From Novosphingopyxis sp038234155 (lineage in GTDB: Bacteria; Pseudomonadota; Alphaproteobacteria; Sphingomonadales; Sphingomonadaceae): 37,574 nucleotides of DNA. The position numbers and the translations under genes are program-made. Every line of letters starts with the position of its first letter. The stretch's first letter is position 1. Below, one piece after another: positions 1 through 8,382 of the stretch. The stretch is from the NCBI GenBank assembly GCA_038234155.1, contig JBBSUT010000006.1, forward strand, positions 1 through 37,574. The letters are read 5' to 3'. The notes beneath the pieces were generated by a model, which had not been told where the DNA came from, made no database searches, and worked only from the letters and a program-made list of their open reading frames with translations.

Positions 1-1080
1 GCCTACCGCGATTTCTACGTGATCGAGGGCCGCCGCGCCGGGCTCGATCAGATCGAGGTGCGCTATTATGACGACGCCGCGCGTATCGAGCCGGTGGCGT
101 TCCCGGAGGAAGCCTATGTCGCGGGCCTCGGCGACAATCCGGAATTCGACCAGAGTGTGCTGCGCATCGGATACAACTCCATGGTTACGCCGGGCACGGT
201 GTTTGATTATGATGTCAAAAGCGGCACCCTCGAGACGTTAAAAGTTCAGGAAATCCCCAGCGGATATGACGCCGCGCTCTACACCACCGAGCGGTTGATG
301 ATCACCGCGCGCGACGGCGTGCAGGTGCCGGTCTCGATCCTCTATCGCAAGGACCGTCCGAAAGCCGGACCGCTGCACCTCTACGGCTACGGCGCATACG
401 GCATGGCGATCCCGCCGGGCTTTTCGACCACGCGCCTCAGCCTGGTCGATCGCGGTTTCGCCTTTGCCATCGCGCATATCCGCGGCGGCGACGATCTGGG
501 GCGCAACTGGTATCTGACCGGCAAGCGCGAGCACCGGATGAACGCCTTCCACGATTTTCTCGATTGCGCGCACGGGCTGATCGCGCAGGGCTATACCGCC
601 ACGGGCCGCATTGCGATCAGCGGCGGATCGGCCGGCGGCAAGCTGATGGGCGCGGTGATCAACATGGAGCCGGAACTGTTCGGCGCGGTGGTGGCGCATG
701 TGCCGTTCGTCGATGTGCTGTCGACAATGCTCGACGCCTCGCTGCCGCTCACACCGGGCGAGTGGCCCGAATGGGGCAACCCGCTGACCGACAAGGCCGC
801 GTTCGATCTGATCCGCAGCTATAGCCCGTATGACAATGTCGGCGCCCACGCCTATCCGCCGATGCTGGTCACCGCAGGGCTGAACGATCCGCGCGTGACC
901 TATTGGGAGCCGGCCAAATGGGTCGCCCGGCTGCGCGCGACCAGGACCGACGATAATGTGCTGCTGCTCAAGACCAATATGGGCGCGGGCCATGGCGGCA
1001 AGTCCGGCCGCTGGGAGAGCCTGAAGGAAACCGCCGAGGAATTTGCCTTCATCATCTGGCAGATGGATGGGTTCGGTTAG
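1..1080 (+). CDS. Oligopeptidase B-like S9 family serine peptidase (5' truncated)
   Basis: This is the C-terminal part of an S9A prolyl oligopeptidase family enzyme. The frame is already open at base 1, so the true start lies upstream of the window. The alpha/beta hydrolase catalytic domain is complete. The nucleophile serine sits in GGSAGG (bases about 619-640), followed by the VPFVDVL and EWGNP motifs typical of oligopeptidase B (PtrB). The catalytic aspartate is in GLNDPRVTYWEP and the histidine in GAGHGGKSGR near the C-terminus. Family members cleave short peptides after basic residues in the cytoplasm or periplasm. The missing N-terminus is the beta-propeller, so localisation cannot be judged. 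The stop codon is followed after 10 bases by the likely start of the thioesterase gene, so the two are probably co-transcribed. Confidence 0.93.
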   Translation, partial: AYRDFYVIEGRRAGLDQIEVRYYDDAARIEPVAFPEEAYVAGLGDNPEFDQSVLRIGYNSMVTPGTVFDYDVKSGTLETLKVQEIPSGYDAALYTTERLMITARDGVQVPVSILYRKDRPKAGPLHLYGYGAYGMAIPPGFSTTRLSLVDRGFAFAIAHIRGGDDLGRNWYLTGKREHRMNAFHDFLDCAHGLIAQGYTATGRIAISGGSAGGKLMGAVINMEPELFGAVVAHVPFVDVLSTMLDASLPLTPGEWPEWGNPLTDKAAFDLIRSYSPYDNVGAHAYPPMLVTAGLNDPRVTYWEPAKWVARLRATRTDDNVLLLKTNMGAGHGGKSGRWESLKETAEEFAFIIWQMDGFG

Positions 1081-1090
1081 GCGGGGAGGC

Positions 1091-1483
1091 GTGAGCGAGC
1101 CATTCGAGAAAAGCTGGACAGCCGCGCCGGGGGACATCGATGAGCTGGGCCATGTCAACAATGCCGTCTGGGTCACCTGGATCCAGGACATGGCGACATC
1201 GCACTGGCAGGCAGTCGCAGAACCGGACCATATCGCGGCCTATATCTGGGTCGTGACCCGGCACGAGATCGACTATCGCGGCAATGCGAAGGCGGGCGAG
1301 CCGGTGACGGGCCGTACCTGGGTCGAGGGCATCCCGCGCGGTGCGCGCTTCGACCGCCGCGTGGATTTTCTCAACGCAGCCGGAAAAGTCATGGTCTCGG
1401 CCAAAACCACCTGGGCGATCATCGAGCGTGCACGTGGCCGGATCGTGCGCGTGCCGGACGCGGTGGCGGCGCGGTTTGTCTGA
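1091..1483 (+). CDS. Acyl-CoA thioesterase of the 4HBT (hotdog) family
   Basis: The protein is about 130 residues, the usual size of YbgC/FadM-type hotdog thioesterases, which hydrolyse acyl-CoA thioesters. The N-terminal segment DIDELGHVNNAVW carries the conserved Asp and the HVNN motif of the active-site loop. GTG at 1091 is chosen because the conserved fold begins with FEKSW directly after it and a GGGGAGG stretch (1083-1089) lies just upstream, although the spacing is short. An in-frame ATG at 1067 overlaps the preceding gene and would add eight residues. The substrate is not predictable. The gene follows the oligopeptidase gene closely. Confidence 0.88.
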   Translation: MSEPFEKSWTAAPGDIDELGHVNNAVWVTWIQDMATSHWQAVAEPDHIAAYIWVVTRHEIDYRGNAKAGEPVTGRTWVEGIPRGARFDRRVDFLNAAGKVMVSAKTTWAIIERARGRIVRVPDAVAARFV

Positions 1484-1539
1484 GCCTGGTTCGCTACGCG
1501 ATTTACTCCTCAAACCCATTTTCCGCTGACGAACGCTTT

Positions 1540-1611
1540 CCGTAGGGCTGAGCCAAGCCGTAGGGTTGGGCAAGGCCGTAGGGTTGGGCCAGGCCGTAGG
1601 GTTGGGCCAGG
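1540..1611 (+). repeat. Four-copy 18-bp intergenic tandem repeat
   Basis: Four head-to-tail copies of an 18-bp unit, consensus ccgtagggttgggccagg, lie at 1540-1557, 1558-1575, 1576-1593 and 1594-1611. The last two are identical and the first is the most diverged. The array sits between the thioesterase stop and the LexA box before imuA. The unit length is a multiple of three, so each strand stays open through the array. The minus strand reads as repeated LAQPYG inside a possible 49-codon frame (1652 down to 1503) that has no ribosome binding site. I see no function for it. Confidence 0.9.
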
Positions 1612-1646
1612 CGTTTTGCGCCGCCGATTGACTCCGTGAGCAACCG

Positions 1647-1661
1647 GAACATAATGCGAAC
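1647..1661 (+). promoter_or_regulatory. LexA (SOS) box of the imu cassette
   Basis: Bases 1647-1661 read GAAC-ATAATGC-GAAC, an exact match to the alphaproteobacterial LexA operator GAAC-N7-GAAC (equivalent to GTTC-N7-GTTC on the other strand). It ends 22 bases before the ATG chosen for imuA, so LexA bound here would block the promoter of the imuA-imuB-dnaE2 operon. This is the regulation known for these cassettes in Caulobacter and other alphaproteobacteria. Confidence 0.85.
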
Positions 1662-1683
1662 ATATCCACTAGCGATTCGCCTT

Positions 1684-2361
1684 ATGTTCCATGTATCACG
1701 CCTCGATCCCAGCGCCGACACGGCCCATGAACCGCCCGGAAACGGCGCTTTCCAGCCGTGCCTGCAGGAAATTTTTTCCGGCCCATATGCCGCCAGCGCA
1801 GCCGGGTTTGCGCTCGGTCAGCTCGGCGCGTTCGGCGATCTGGCCGGGCCGATCCTGTGGGTGCAGGAACGCACCGCGATCCGCGAAGGTGGCCGCCCCT
1901 TCGCGCATGGGCTGCCGGGCGGACTGTCGCTCATCCATGTCACCGCATCCAACGCGAAACATGCGCTGTGGGCGATGGAGGAGGGGCTGCGATGCACGGC
2001 GTTGAGCGCGGTCATCGGCGAATTGTGGGGCGAGCCCGCGGCGCTCGATTTCACCGCCACGCGGCGGCTGGCCGTGGCCAGCGAAACGCATGGCGTGCCC
2101 GCCTTTTTGCTGCGCATCGGCGGCGCGCCCAATCTGTCGGGCGCGCGGCAGCGCTGGCGGATCGGCCCCGCGCCCTCGCCTGCGCACCGCTGGAATCCGG
2201 CGGCGCCGGGCGCTGCGACCTTCACCGCCGAACTGTTCCGATCGCGCACCCGCGCGCCTGCAACCTGGACGCTGCACCATGACGGCGCGGCAAATCGTCT
2301 CGATCTGGCTCCCGAAGCTGGCGATCGAGCGCTGGGAGAAGGAGAGCGGATCATCCGGTGA
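1684..2361 (+). CDS. imuA: ImuA, SulA/RecA-like mutagenesis cassette protein
   Basis: ImuA is the first protein of the LexA-controlled ImuA-ImuB-DnaE2 translesion synthesis cassette and is thought to act with RecA and ImuB at stalled forks. The 225-residue product keeps the typical ImuA features: GFALGQLGAFGDLAGPILWVQ, the GLPGGLSLIHV region and the ALWAMEEGLR helix. The in-frame ORF extends upstream to 1636, but that would place the start inside or before the LexA box, so ATG 1684 is preferred. No clear ribosome binding site precedes it, and the short distance to the operator could mean a leaderless or near-leaderless mRNA. The 3' end overlaps imuB by 83 bases. The N-terminus is shorter than in many homologues. 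Confidence 0.85.
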   Translation: MFHVSRLDPSADTAHEPPGNGAFQPCLQEIFSGPYAASAAGFALGQLGAFGDLAGPILWVQERTAIREGGRPFAHGLPGGLSLIHVTASNAKHALWAMEEGLRCTALSAVIGELWGEPAALDFTATRRLAVASETHGVPAFLLRIGGAPNLSGARQRWRIGPAPSPAHRWNPAAPGAATFTAELFRSRTRAPATWTLHHDGAANRLDLAPEAGDRALGEGERIIR

Positions 2362-3925
2362 AGCGCGGCCGGTGCCGGTCGTGAGCGCGAACGAATTGCA
2401 GGAACGCCCCACCGCGCTTGTCAGCGAAGGCACGCATGGGCTGGTGATCGCGGCGGCAAATGCTGCGGCCATCGCGGCCGGCGTCGGCCCGTCCGCACGC
2501 TTTGCCGATGCGCGCGCGATCTGCCCCCAGTTGCAGTCCGTGCCGCATGACCCGCAAGGCGACGCCGCGCTGCTCGAACGGCTCACCCGGTGGAGCCGCC
2601 GATGGGGCCCATGGACCGCGCTCGACGGGGCCGATGGACTGCTGATCGATACCACCGGCAGCGCGCATCTGTTCGGCGGCAAACAGGCCACCATCGCGCA
2701 AATGCTGCGCAGCATTTCCCAGGTCGGATACAGCGCGCGCGCCGCCATGGCGCCCACCGCGGCGGCGGCATGGGCGCTGGCGCGTTTTGGCGGTGACGCG
2801 CAGCGGTCCCAGTCCACGCCCGCGATCTGCGAAGCGGATCAGATCACAAGCGCCCTTGCCCCGCTCCCCGTCGCCGCGCTGCGGCTCGATACGCCGACCG
2901 TGCTGCTGCTCAAACGCCTTGGCCTCAAGACGATCGGCGACCTGATGGCGGTGCCGCGCGAGGGGCTGGTACGGCGCTTCCGCAACCGCCGCGATCCCGC
3001 CGCCAATCCGCTGATCCGGCTCGATCAGGCACTCGGCAGCGCGCGCGAGGCGATCCCGGCGCTGGAGACCGAGCCGGCGCAGCGCGCCTTTGCCCGCGTG
3101 GCCGAGCCGATCCTGCACGTCGCGATCCTGCTGCCGGTGCTCGAAACGCTGAGCCAGCAATTGTCCGGAAGCTTGCGCAAACGCCATCGCGGCGCGCGGC
3201 GGCTGGGGTTCGAGGCGTTTCGCATCGATGGTCATGTCGCCCGGCTGGAGGCGGAACTGGCCCGCCCGACGCGCGATCCGGCGCACATGACAAAGCTGTT
3301 CGCCGAGCGGCTGGAAGGGCTGGAGGCGGGCTTCGGCTTCGACGCCTTTGCGCTGACCGCGCTGTGGCACGAGGAGCTGGACGCCGCGCAGCCCGACCTG
3401 TCCGGCGCCGTGCCGGACGACGCGCTCCTCGCCAGCATGATCGACCGGCTGGTGGTGCGGCTAGGCCGCCATAATGTGCGCCTGCCGCAGCCGCGCGCGA
3501 GCCATATGCCGGAGCGGTCCGTGGTCTGGGTGAGCGCGGTAGAAAAGCTTTCTCTTCCTCGCTCACGCTCGAAGGCCGCTGCCGCGCGCTTCAACGCCAA
3601 AACGCCGCACCAACTCCCGCTTCCCTTCCATCAGCGGCCCTTGCGGCTGCTCGACACCCCCGAGCCGATCGCGGTGCTCTACATCACGCCCGACGGCGTG
3701 CCGCGCCGCTTTACCTGGCGGCGCGTGCAGCATGAGGTGATCAAGGTGGAAGGTCCCGAACGCATCGCGCCCGAATGGTGGCGCGAAAAATCGACCGCGC
3801 GCCTGCGCGACTATTACCGCGTCGAGGATCAGGCTGGCGCACGCTACTGGATCTATCGCGGCGGTCTGGTCGGCGACGGCCGCGGCGGCGCGCCCGACTG
3901 GTATCTGCACGGGCTGTTCGCTTAG
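2279..3925 (+). CDS. imuB: ImuB, Y-family polymerase-like mutasome subunit
   Basis: ImuB (548 residues) resembles Y-family DNA polymerases but is catalytically inactive, and bridges DnaE2 to the beta sliding clamp. The start is ATG 2279, giving the characteristic MTARQIVSIWLPKLAIERW. It lies within the end of imuA. The GPWTALDGADGLLIDTTGSAHLFGG segment is the palm-like region. A QLPLPF sequence at residue about 445 (bases 3611-3628) matches the hexapeptide beta-clamp binding motif. The C-terminal part (YITPDGVPRRFTWR, then the EWWREKSTARLRDYYRVED segment) is the ImuB-specific tail. One base separates its stop from the dnaE2 start. Confidence 0.93.
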   Translation: MTARQIVSIWLPKLAIERWEKESGSSGEARPVPVVSANELQERPTALVSEGTHGLVIAAANAAAIAAGVGPSARFADARAICPQLQSVPHDPQGDAALLERLTRWSRRWGPWTALDGADGLLIDTTGSAHLFGGKQATIAQMLRSISQVGYSARAAMAPTAAAAWALARFGGDAQRSQSTPAICEADQITSALAPLPVAALRLDTPTVLLLKRLGLKTIGDLMAVPREGLVRRFRNRRDPAANPLIRLDQALGSAREAIPALETEPAQRAFARVAEPILHVAILLPVLETLSQQLSGSLRKRHRGARRLGFEAFRIDGHVARLEAELARPTRDPAHMTKLFAERLEGLEAGFGFDAFALTALWHEELDAAQPDLSGAVPDDALLASMIDRLVVRLGRHNVRLPQPRASHMPERSVVWVSAVEKLSLPRSRSKAAAARFNAKTPHQLPLPFHQRPLRLLDTPEPIAVLYITPDGVPRRFTWRRVQHEVIKVEGPERIAPEWWREKSTARLRDYYRVEDQAGARYWIYRGGLVGDGRGGAPDWYLHGLFA

Positions 3926-3926
3926 C

Positions 3927-6900
3927 ATGCCCGAGCGCGAGGGTCCTGGAAAACGCACGTTGAAGGCGACGCGGGGCGACTTCGCCGCCAACCCGCGCGC
4001 GCCGTTTGTCGAGCTGGGGCTGGTCAGCGCGTTCAGCTTCCTGCGCGGCGCATCGGATGCGGTCGATCTGGTGCTGCGCGCGCTGGAGGCGGGCTATGAC
4101 GCGATCGGGATGGCCGACATCAATTCTATGGCGGGTGTGGTGCGGCTGCATGTCGAGGCGAAAGAAGCCAGGCTGCGCCCCGTCATCGGCTGCCGGATCG
4201 AGACCACCGAGGGCCTCGCCTTCCTCGCCTACCCGCAGAACCGCACCGCCTATGGCCGGCTCTGCGCGCTCATATCGGCCGGCCGCATGGCAACGCCGGA
4301 CGGCGCGTGGCAGGCCAAGGACATATGCCAGATCACGCTGGCCATGCTCGAGCGCCACGCGGACGGCGTGCAGCTGATCCTGCTGCCGCCGGACGATCTG
4401 GAGACGGAATTTACGGCGGAGCGCAACAGCGTTCCCCTTCCCTTCAGGGACGGGGACGGGACAGTCGATCCTTCTTCCGGTGCAAATCATCTACGCCTCG
4501 TCCACTCGGCACCCCTCACCGCCACGCTCGATGCCCTGCTCCCGCAGCTGATCGCGCGCCTGCCGTCACTGCGCCATATCGCCGCCAGCTACCTCTATCG
4601 CGGCGATGACATCGCGCGGATCGCGCGGATCGACGCCATGGCGCGGGGCCACGGCCTGTCGATCCTGGCCACCAACGACGTGCATTATGCCACGCCAGAC
4701 CGCCGCCCGCTGCAGGATGTGATGACCTGCATTCGTGAGAAGGTGCTGCTCAGGGACGCAGGCTATCGCCTCCACGCCAATGCCGAGCGACATCTGAAAT
4801 CGCCCGCCCAGATGGCGGCGCTGTTCGCGCTGTGGCCGCATGCCATCACCGCGGCGCGCGGCGTGGCCGATGCGTGCGCCTTTTCGCTCGACGAACTCCA
4901 CTATGAATATCCCGAAGACCCGATCCCGCTGGGCCTGGACCCGGACCAGCGGCTGGCGGATCTGACCTGGCAAGGGGCGCACACCCATTATCCCGGCGGT
5001 GTGCCCGGCAAGGTCGTCCAGCTGATCGACAAGGAGCTGGTGCTGATCGGCAAGCTCAGGATCGCGCGCTATTTCCTCACCATCAAGGACATCGTCGATT
5101 TCGCACGCGCGCAGGACCCCCCGATCCTGTGCCAGGGGCGCGGATCGGCGGCCAACAGCGCGGTGTGCTTCTGCCTGGGCATCACCGGCGTGAACCCGGC
5201 CGAGCATGAGATGCTGATCGAACGCTTCATCTCCGAAGAGCGCAAGGAGCCGCCCGATATCGACGTGGATTTCGAGCATGAGCGGCGCGAGGAGGTGATC
5301 CAGTATATCTACCGCCGCTACGGCCGCCACCGCGCGGGCCTCTGCGCCACGGTGATCCATTACCGCCCGCGCTCGGCGATCCGCGAAGTCGGCAAGGTGA
5401 TGGGCCTCAGCGAAGACGTCACCAGCGCGCTGGCCGGCACGATCTGGGGCAGCTGGGGCAGCGCGGTGGAGGAAAAGCGCGTCGACGAGGCGGGGCTGGA
5501 CCTCGACGATCCGCTGCTGCGCCGCGTGCTCAAGCTGACCGACCAGCTGATCGGCATGCCGCGCCACCTCTCGCAGCATGTCGGCGGTTTCATCCTGACG
5601 CAGGGGCCGCTGACCGAGACGGTGCCGATCGGCAACGGCGCAATGCCCGATCGCAGTTTCATCGAATGGGACAAGGACGATATCGATGCGCTGGGCATCC
5701 TCAAGGTCGATGTGCTGGCGCTGGGCATGCTCAGCTGCATCCGCAAGGCGTTCGACCTGATCGACCTGCATTATGGCGCGCGCTTCACGCTGGCCGATGT
5801 CCCGCGCGAGGATGCGCGTGTTTATGACATGCTGTGCCGCGCCGATTCGGTGGGGGTGTTCCAGGTGGAGAGCCGGGCGCAGATGAACATGCTGCCGCGC
5901 CTCAAACCGCGCCTATTCTATGATCTCGTGATCGAGGTGGCGATCGTGCGGCCGGGGCCGATCCAGGGCGATATGGTGCACCCCTATCTCAAGCGCCGAT
6001 CGGGCAAGGAGACGGTCGCGTTCCCCTCGCCTTCGCCCGAACACGGTCCGCCAGACGAGCTGGAGCGAATCCTGAAGCGCACGCTGGGTGTGCCGATCTT
6101 TCAGGAGCAGGCGATGAAGATCGCGCTCGATGCCGCGCGTTTCTCTGCGCAGGAGGCCAACCAGCTGCGCAAGGCGATGGCCACCTTCCGATCGCGCGGG
6201 ATGGTAACGGCGCATCAGGACAAGATGGTCGGCCGCATGATCGCGCGCGGTTACGACGCCGAATTCGCGCATCGCTGCTTCGATCAGATCAAGGGTTTTG
6301 GCGAATATGGCTTCCCCGAAAGCCACGCGGCCAGTTTCGCGCATCTGGTCTACATCTCCAGCTGGATCAAATGCCACTATCCGGACGTGTTCTGCGCCGC
6401 GTTGCTGAATGCGCAGCCGATGGGCTTCTACGCGCCCGCCCAGATCGTGCGTGATGCGCGCGAGCATGCGGTCGAGGTGCTGGCGGCGGACGTGAACGAA
6501 AGCGGGTGGGATAATCTGCTGGAGGCGCGGCGGGACAAGAAGCTCTGCCCGCTGCGCCTCGGCTTTCGCCAGATCGACGGGCTGAAGGAGGGCGACATCG
6601 CGCGGCTGCTTGACGCCCGCAACTCGGCGCGCTTTGCCTCGGTACAGGAGCTGCGCGAGCGCACGGGGCTCGGCGTGCCGGTGCTGCAGCGGCTGGCAGA
6701 AGCGGACGCCTTCCGCTCGATCGGGCTCGACCGGCGGCAGGCGCTATGGGAGGTGCGCGCGCTCAAGAACGTGCCCGACCTGCCGCTGTTCGCCGCCGCC
6801 GCCGCGCGCGACGAGGGGGCGGAGGAGAGCGCTGCGGCGCTGCCCCCCATGGCGCTGCCCGAACATGTCGTGGCCGATTACCAGACCACGCGATTATCCC

Positions 6901-7382
6901 TGAAAGCGCATCCGCTCAGCTTCCTGCGCGCCGCCTATGCCGCGCGCGGTTTCACCCGGCACGACGCGCTGAAGACGGTGCGGGACGGGCGGCGCGTGAA
7001 GGTGGCGGGTGTGGTGCTGATCCGGCAGCGCCCGGGCAGCGCCAAGGGCGTGTGCTTCATCACGCTGGAGGACGAGACCGGCGTATCCAACCTCGTCATC
7101 TGGCCCAGCGTGATGGAGCGCTACCGCAAGATCATCATGGGCGCGCGGCTGATGGAGGTGGAAGGACGCGTGCAGCGCGACGAGAGCGGCGATGCCCCGG
7201 ACGTGCTGCATGTGGTGGTGGAAAAGCTGACCGACGGCAGCGGCGGTCTGCTCACGCTATCGGAGGACTTGCTGAGCCCCAAAGTGGCGCGCGCGGATCA
7301 TGTCAAATCGCCCTTGCCCGCCAGCGTTGGACGCCACCCGCGCAATGTCAGCGTGCTACCGAAATCGCGCGATTTTCACTGA
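3927..7382 (+). CDS. dnaE2: Error-prone DNA polymerase DnaE2 (ImuC)
   Basis: DnaE2 is a C-family DNA polymerase III alpha-subunit paralogue that performs mutagenic lesion bypass with ImuA and ImuB. The 1151-residue length is normal for the family. An N-terminal PHP domain (FVELGLVSAFSFLRGASD, about residues 27-45) is followed by the polymerase core. The core contains PDIDVDFEHERR near residues 443-454, which holds catalytic aspartates, and the GFGEYGFPESHAASFAHLVY region. A C-terminal OB-fold follows (VAGVVLIRQRPGSAKGVCF). The start codon sits one base after the imuB stop, so translation is coupled. The gene ends 20 bases from the convergent ecfG gene. Confidence 0.95.
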   Translation: MPEREGPGKRTLKATRGDFAANPRAPFVELGLVSAFSFLRGASDAVDLVLRALEAGYDAIGMADINSMAGVVRLHVEAKEARLRPVIGCRIETTEGLAFLAYPQNRTAYGRLCALISAGRMATPDGAWQAKDICQITLAMLERHADGVQLILLPPDDLETEFTAERNSVPLPFRDGDGTVDPSSGANHLRLVHSAPLTATLDALLPQLIARLPSLRHIAASYLYRGDDIARIARIDAMARGHGLSILATNDVHYATPDRRPLQDVMTCIREKVLLRDAGYRLHANAERHLKSPAQMAALFALWPHAITAARGVADACAFSLDELHYEYPEDPIPLGLDPDQRLADLTWQGAHTHYPGGVPGKVVQLIDKELVLIGKLRIARYFLTIKDIVDFARAQDPPILCQGRGSAANSAVCFCLGITGVNPAEHEMLIERFISEERKEPPDIDVDFEHERREEVIQYIYRRYGRHRAGLCATVIHYRPRSAIREVGKVMGLSEDVTSALAGTIWGSWGSAVEEKRVDEAGLDLDDPLLRRVLKLTDQLIGMPRHLSQHVGGFILTQGPLTETVPIGNGAMPDRSFIEWDKDDIDALGILKVDVLALGMLSCIRKAFDLIDLHYGARFTLADVPREDARVYDMLCRADSVGVFQVESRAQMNMLPRLKPRLFYDLVIEVAIVRPGPIQGDMVHPYLKRRSGKETVAFPSPSPEHGPPDELERILKRTLGVPIFQEQAMKIALDAARFSAQEANQLRKAMATFRSRGMVTAHQDKMVGRMIARGYDAEFAHRCFDQIKGFGEYGFPESHAASFAHLVYISSWIKCHYPDVFCAALLNAQPMGFYAPAQIVRDAREHAVEVLAADVNESGWDNLLEARRDKKLCPLRLGFRQIDGLKEGDIARLLDARNSARFASVQELRERTGLGVPVLQRLAEADAFRSIGLDRRQALWEVRALKNVPDLPLFAAAAARDEGAEESAAALPPMALPEHVVADYQTTRLSLKAHPLSFLRAAYAARGFTRHDALKTVRDGRRVKVAGVVLIRQRPGSAKGVCFITLEDETGVSNLVIWPSVMERYRKIIMGARLMEVEGRVQRDESGDAPDVLHVVVEKLTDGSGGLLTLSEDLLSPKVARADHVKSPLPASVGRHPRNVSVLPKSRDFH

Positions 7383-7402
7383 AAGACAAACGCCGCACGC
7401 GC

Positions 7403-8014
7403 TCAGGCGTCCCCGCGGCCGTCGGCGATGGTATCGAGCCGGTCCATCAGCTCCTCGAACGGCTGGCTGTCGCCCGCCTTGGCCTCGGGCAGCGGCTCGT
7501 CACCGGCCATGATTTCCTCCAGCGCGGTGCGGGCCCGGGCCACCCGGCTCTTCACCGTGCCCACGGCCACGCCGGTGATCTCCGCCGCATCCTTGTAGGA
7601 AAAACCGCCCGCGCCGACCAGGATCAGCGATTCGCGCTGGCCCACCGGAAGCCTCGAGAGCGCGCGCTGCATGTCGGCCAGTTCGATATGGCGTTCCTGG
7701 TGCACCGGGCTGACCAGCAGCTTTTCCGCCGCGATCTCGTTCCATTCGCCTTTGAACTTGGACCGGCGCATTTCGGACAGGAACAGATTGCGCAGGATCA
7801 CGAAAATCCAGGCGCGAAAATTGGTGCCCGCACGGAAGCTGCCGCGCGCGGACCATGCCCGCAGCAGCGCATCCTGCACCAGATCGTCGGCAAACTCGGG
7901 CTGGCCGCTGGTCAGCGAACGCGAAAAGGCGCGCAGTTGCGGCAGCACCTCGGTCAAATGCTCACGGAACTGCTCGTCCGTCAGAACTTCATAGGCCTCA
8001 GTCGTCGACATCAT
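7403..8014 (-). CDS. ecfG: EcfG-type ECF sigma factor of the general stress response
   Basis: A 203-residue ECF sigma factor of the EcfG (ECF15) group that directs RNA polymerase to general stress promoters in alphaproteobacteria. Region 2 is visible as FADDLVQDALLRAWSARGSF followed by NFRAWIFVILRNLFLSEMR. Region 4 contains LPVGQRESLILVGAGGFSYKDAAEITG and the helix-turn-helix GVAVGTVKSRVARAR. EcfG is held inactive by NepR until phosphorylated PhyR binds NepR, and phyR and nepR are both nearby. Two ATGs occur in tandem at 8014 and 8011. Unusually, the gene directly upstream is not nepR but a 48-codon membrane protein gene ending 45 bases before this start. Confidence 0.93.
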   Translation of the reverse strand: MMSTTEAYEVLTDEQFREHLTEVLPQLRAFSRSLTSGQPEFADDLVQDALLRAWSARGSFRAGTNFRAWIFVILRNLFLSEMRRSKFKGEWNEIAAEKLLVSPVHQERHIELADMQRALSRLPVGQRESLILVGAGGFSYKDAAEITGVAVGTVKSRVARARTALEEIMAGDEPLPEAKAGDSQPFEELMDRLDTIADGRGDA

Positions 8015-8059
8015 TCGCCTTCAAGCAAAAACCGGCAGGCCTGCAGGCCAGGCCAACCC

Positions 8060-8206
8060 TTAATAGGAGCCGGAAATCCAGACGATGCTGAGAAGTCCGA
8101 TCGCAATTACCGTGCCGATCACCAGTACGTAACGCACGACGTGCGGCGTGGAACCTGCCCGCGCCCGGTCCTGATCCAAATCCGGATGTTCTTCGTGATC
8201 GTCCAT
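8060..8206 (-). CDS. Small single-span membrane protein, 48 aa, upstream of ecfG
   Basis: I recognise no family. The 48-residue product starts MDDHEEHPDLDQDRARAGS, an acidic and charged N-terminus of about 25 residues. One strong hydrophobic segment follows (about residues 25-45, YVLVIGTVIAIGLLSIVWIS), and the protein ends GSY. This predicts a cytoplasmic tail anchored by one inner-membrane helix. A good Shine-Dalgarno (AGAAGGGG) precedes the ATG at 8206 with about 5-bp spacing. The gene lies between phyR (177 bases downstream of its stop) and ecfG (45 bases upstream of its start), all on the same strand. That is the slot where nepR usually sits. A stress-response link is inferred from position only. 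Confidence 0.7.
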   Translation of the reverse strand: MDDHEEHPDLDQDRARAGSTPHVVRYVLVIGTVIAIGLLSIVWISGSY

Positions 8207-8382
8207 CGAAAACCCCTTCTTTCGTCCCGCCTAGATCGGCGGCCAGCTCCTGTCCACAAGTGCCGCCACCGCCATGGCCGAACCCGCGCAAGAAATCGAG
8301 CGGGATTGTGCCGCCGCCCCGCTGCCAAAACGCTCCGCCGCACCGGTACGCCGCAGCGGACGGCATAGGGACTCCAAGCGGA

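Noticed and set aside
1503..1652. 49-codon minus-strand frame containing (LAQPYG)4
   Set aside because: No ribosome binding site, and its start abuts the LexA box. Kept only as an observation under the repeat.
1052..1669. 205-codon minus-strand frame over the thioesterase and repeat array
   Set aside because: It lies antisense to a conserved gene and its repeat-derived Pro-Asn-Pro-Thr stretch has no family support. High GC content makes long antisense frames common.
2351..3370. 339-codon minus-strand frame inside imuB
   Set aside because: Shadow of imuB, with low-complexity Arg/Gln/Gly-rich composition and no recognisable domain.
7998..8366. 122-codon minus-strand frame between phyR and ecfG
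   Set aside because: It overlaps the better-supported 48-codon membrane protein in another frame and has no ribosome binding site or domain.
6746..8368. 540-codon plus-strand frame across the end of dnaE2 and ecfG
   Set aside because: It runs through two clearly real genes in the wrong frame or strand and has the Arg/Gly-rich composition of a shadow frame.
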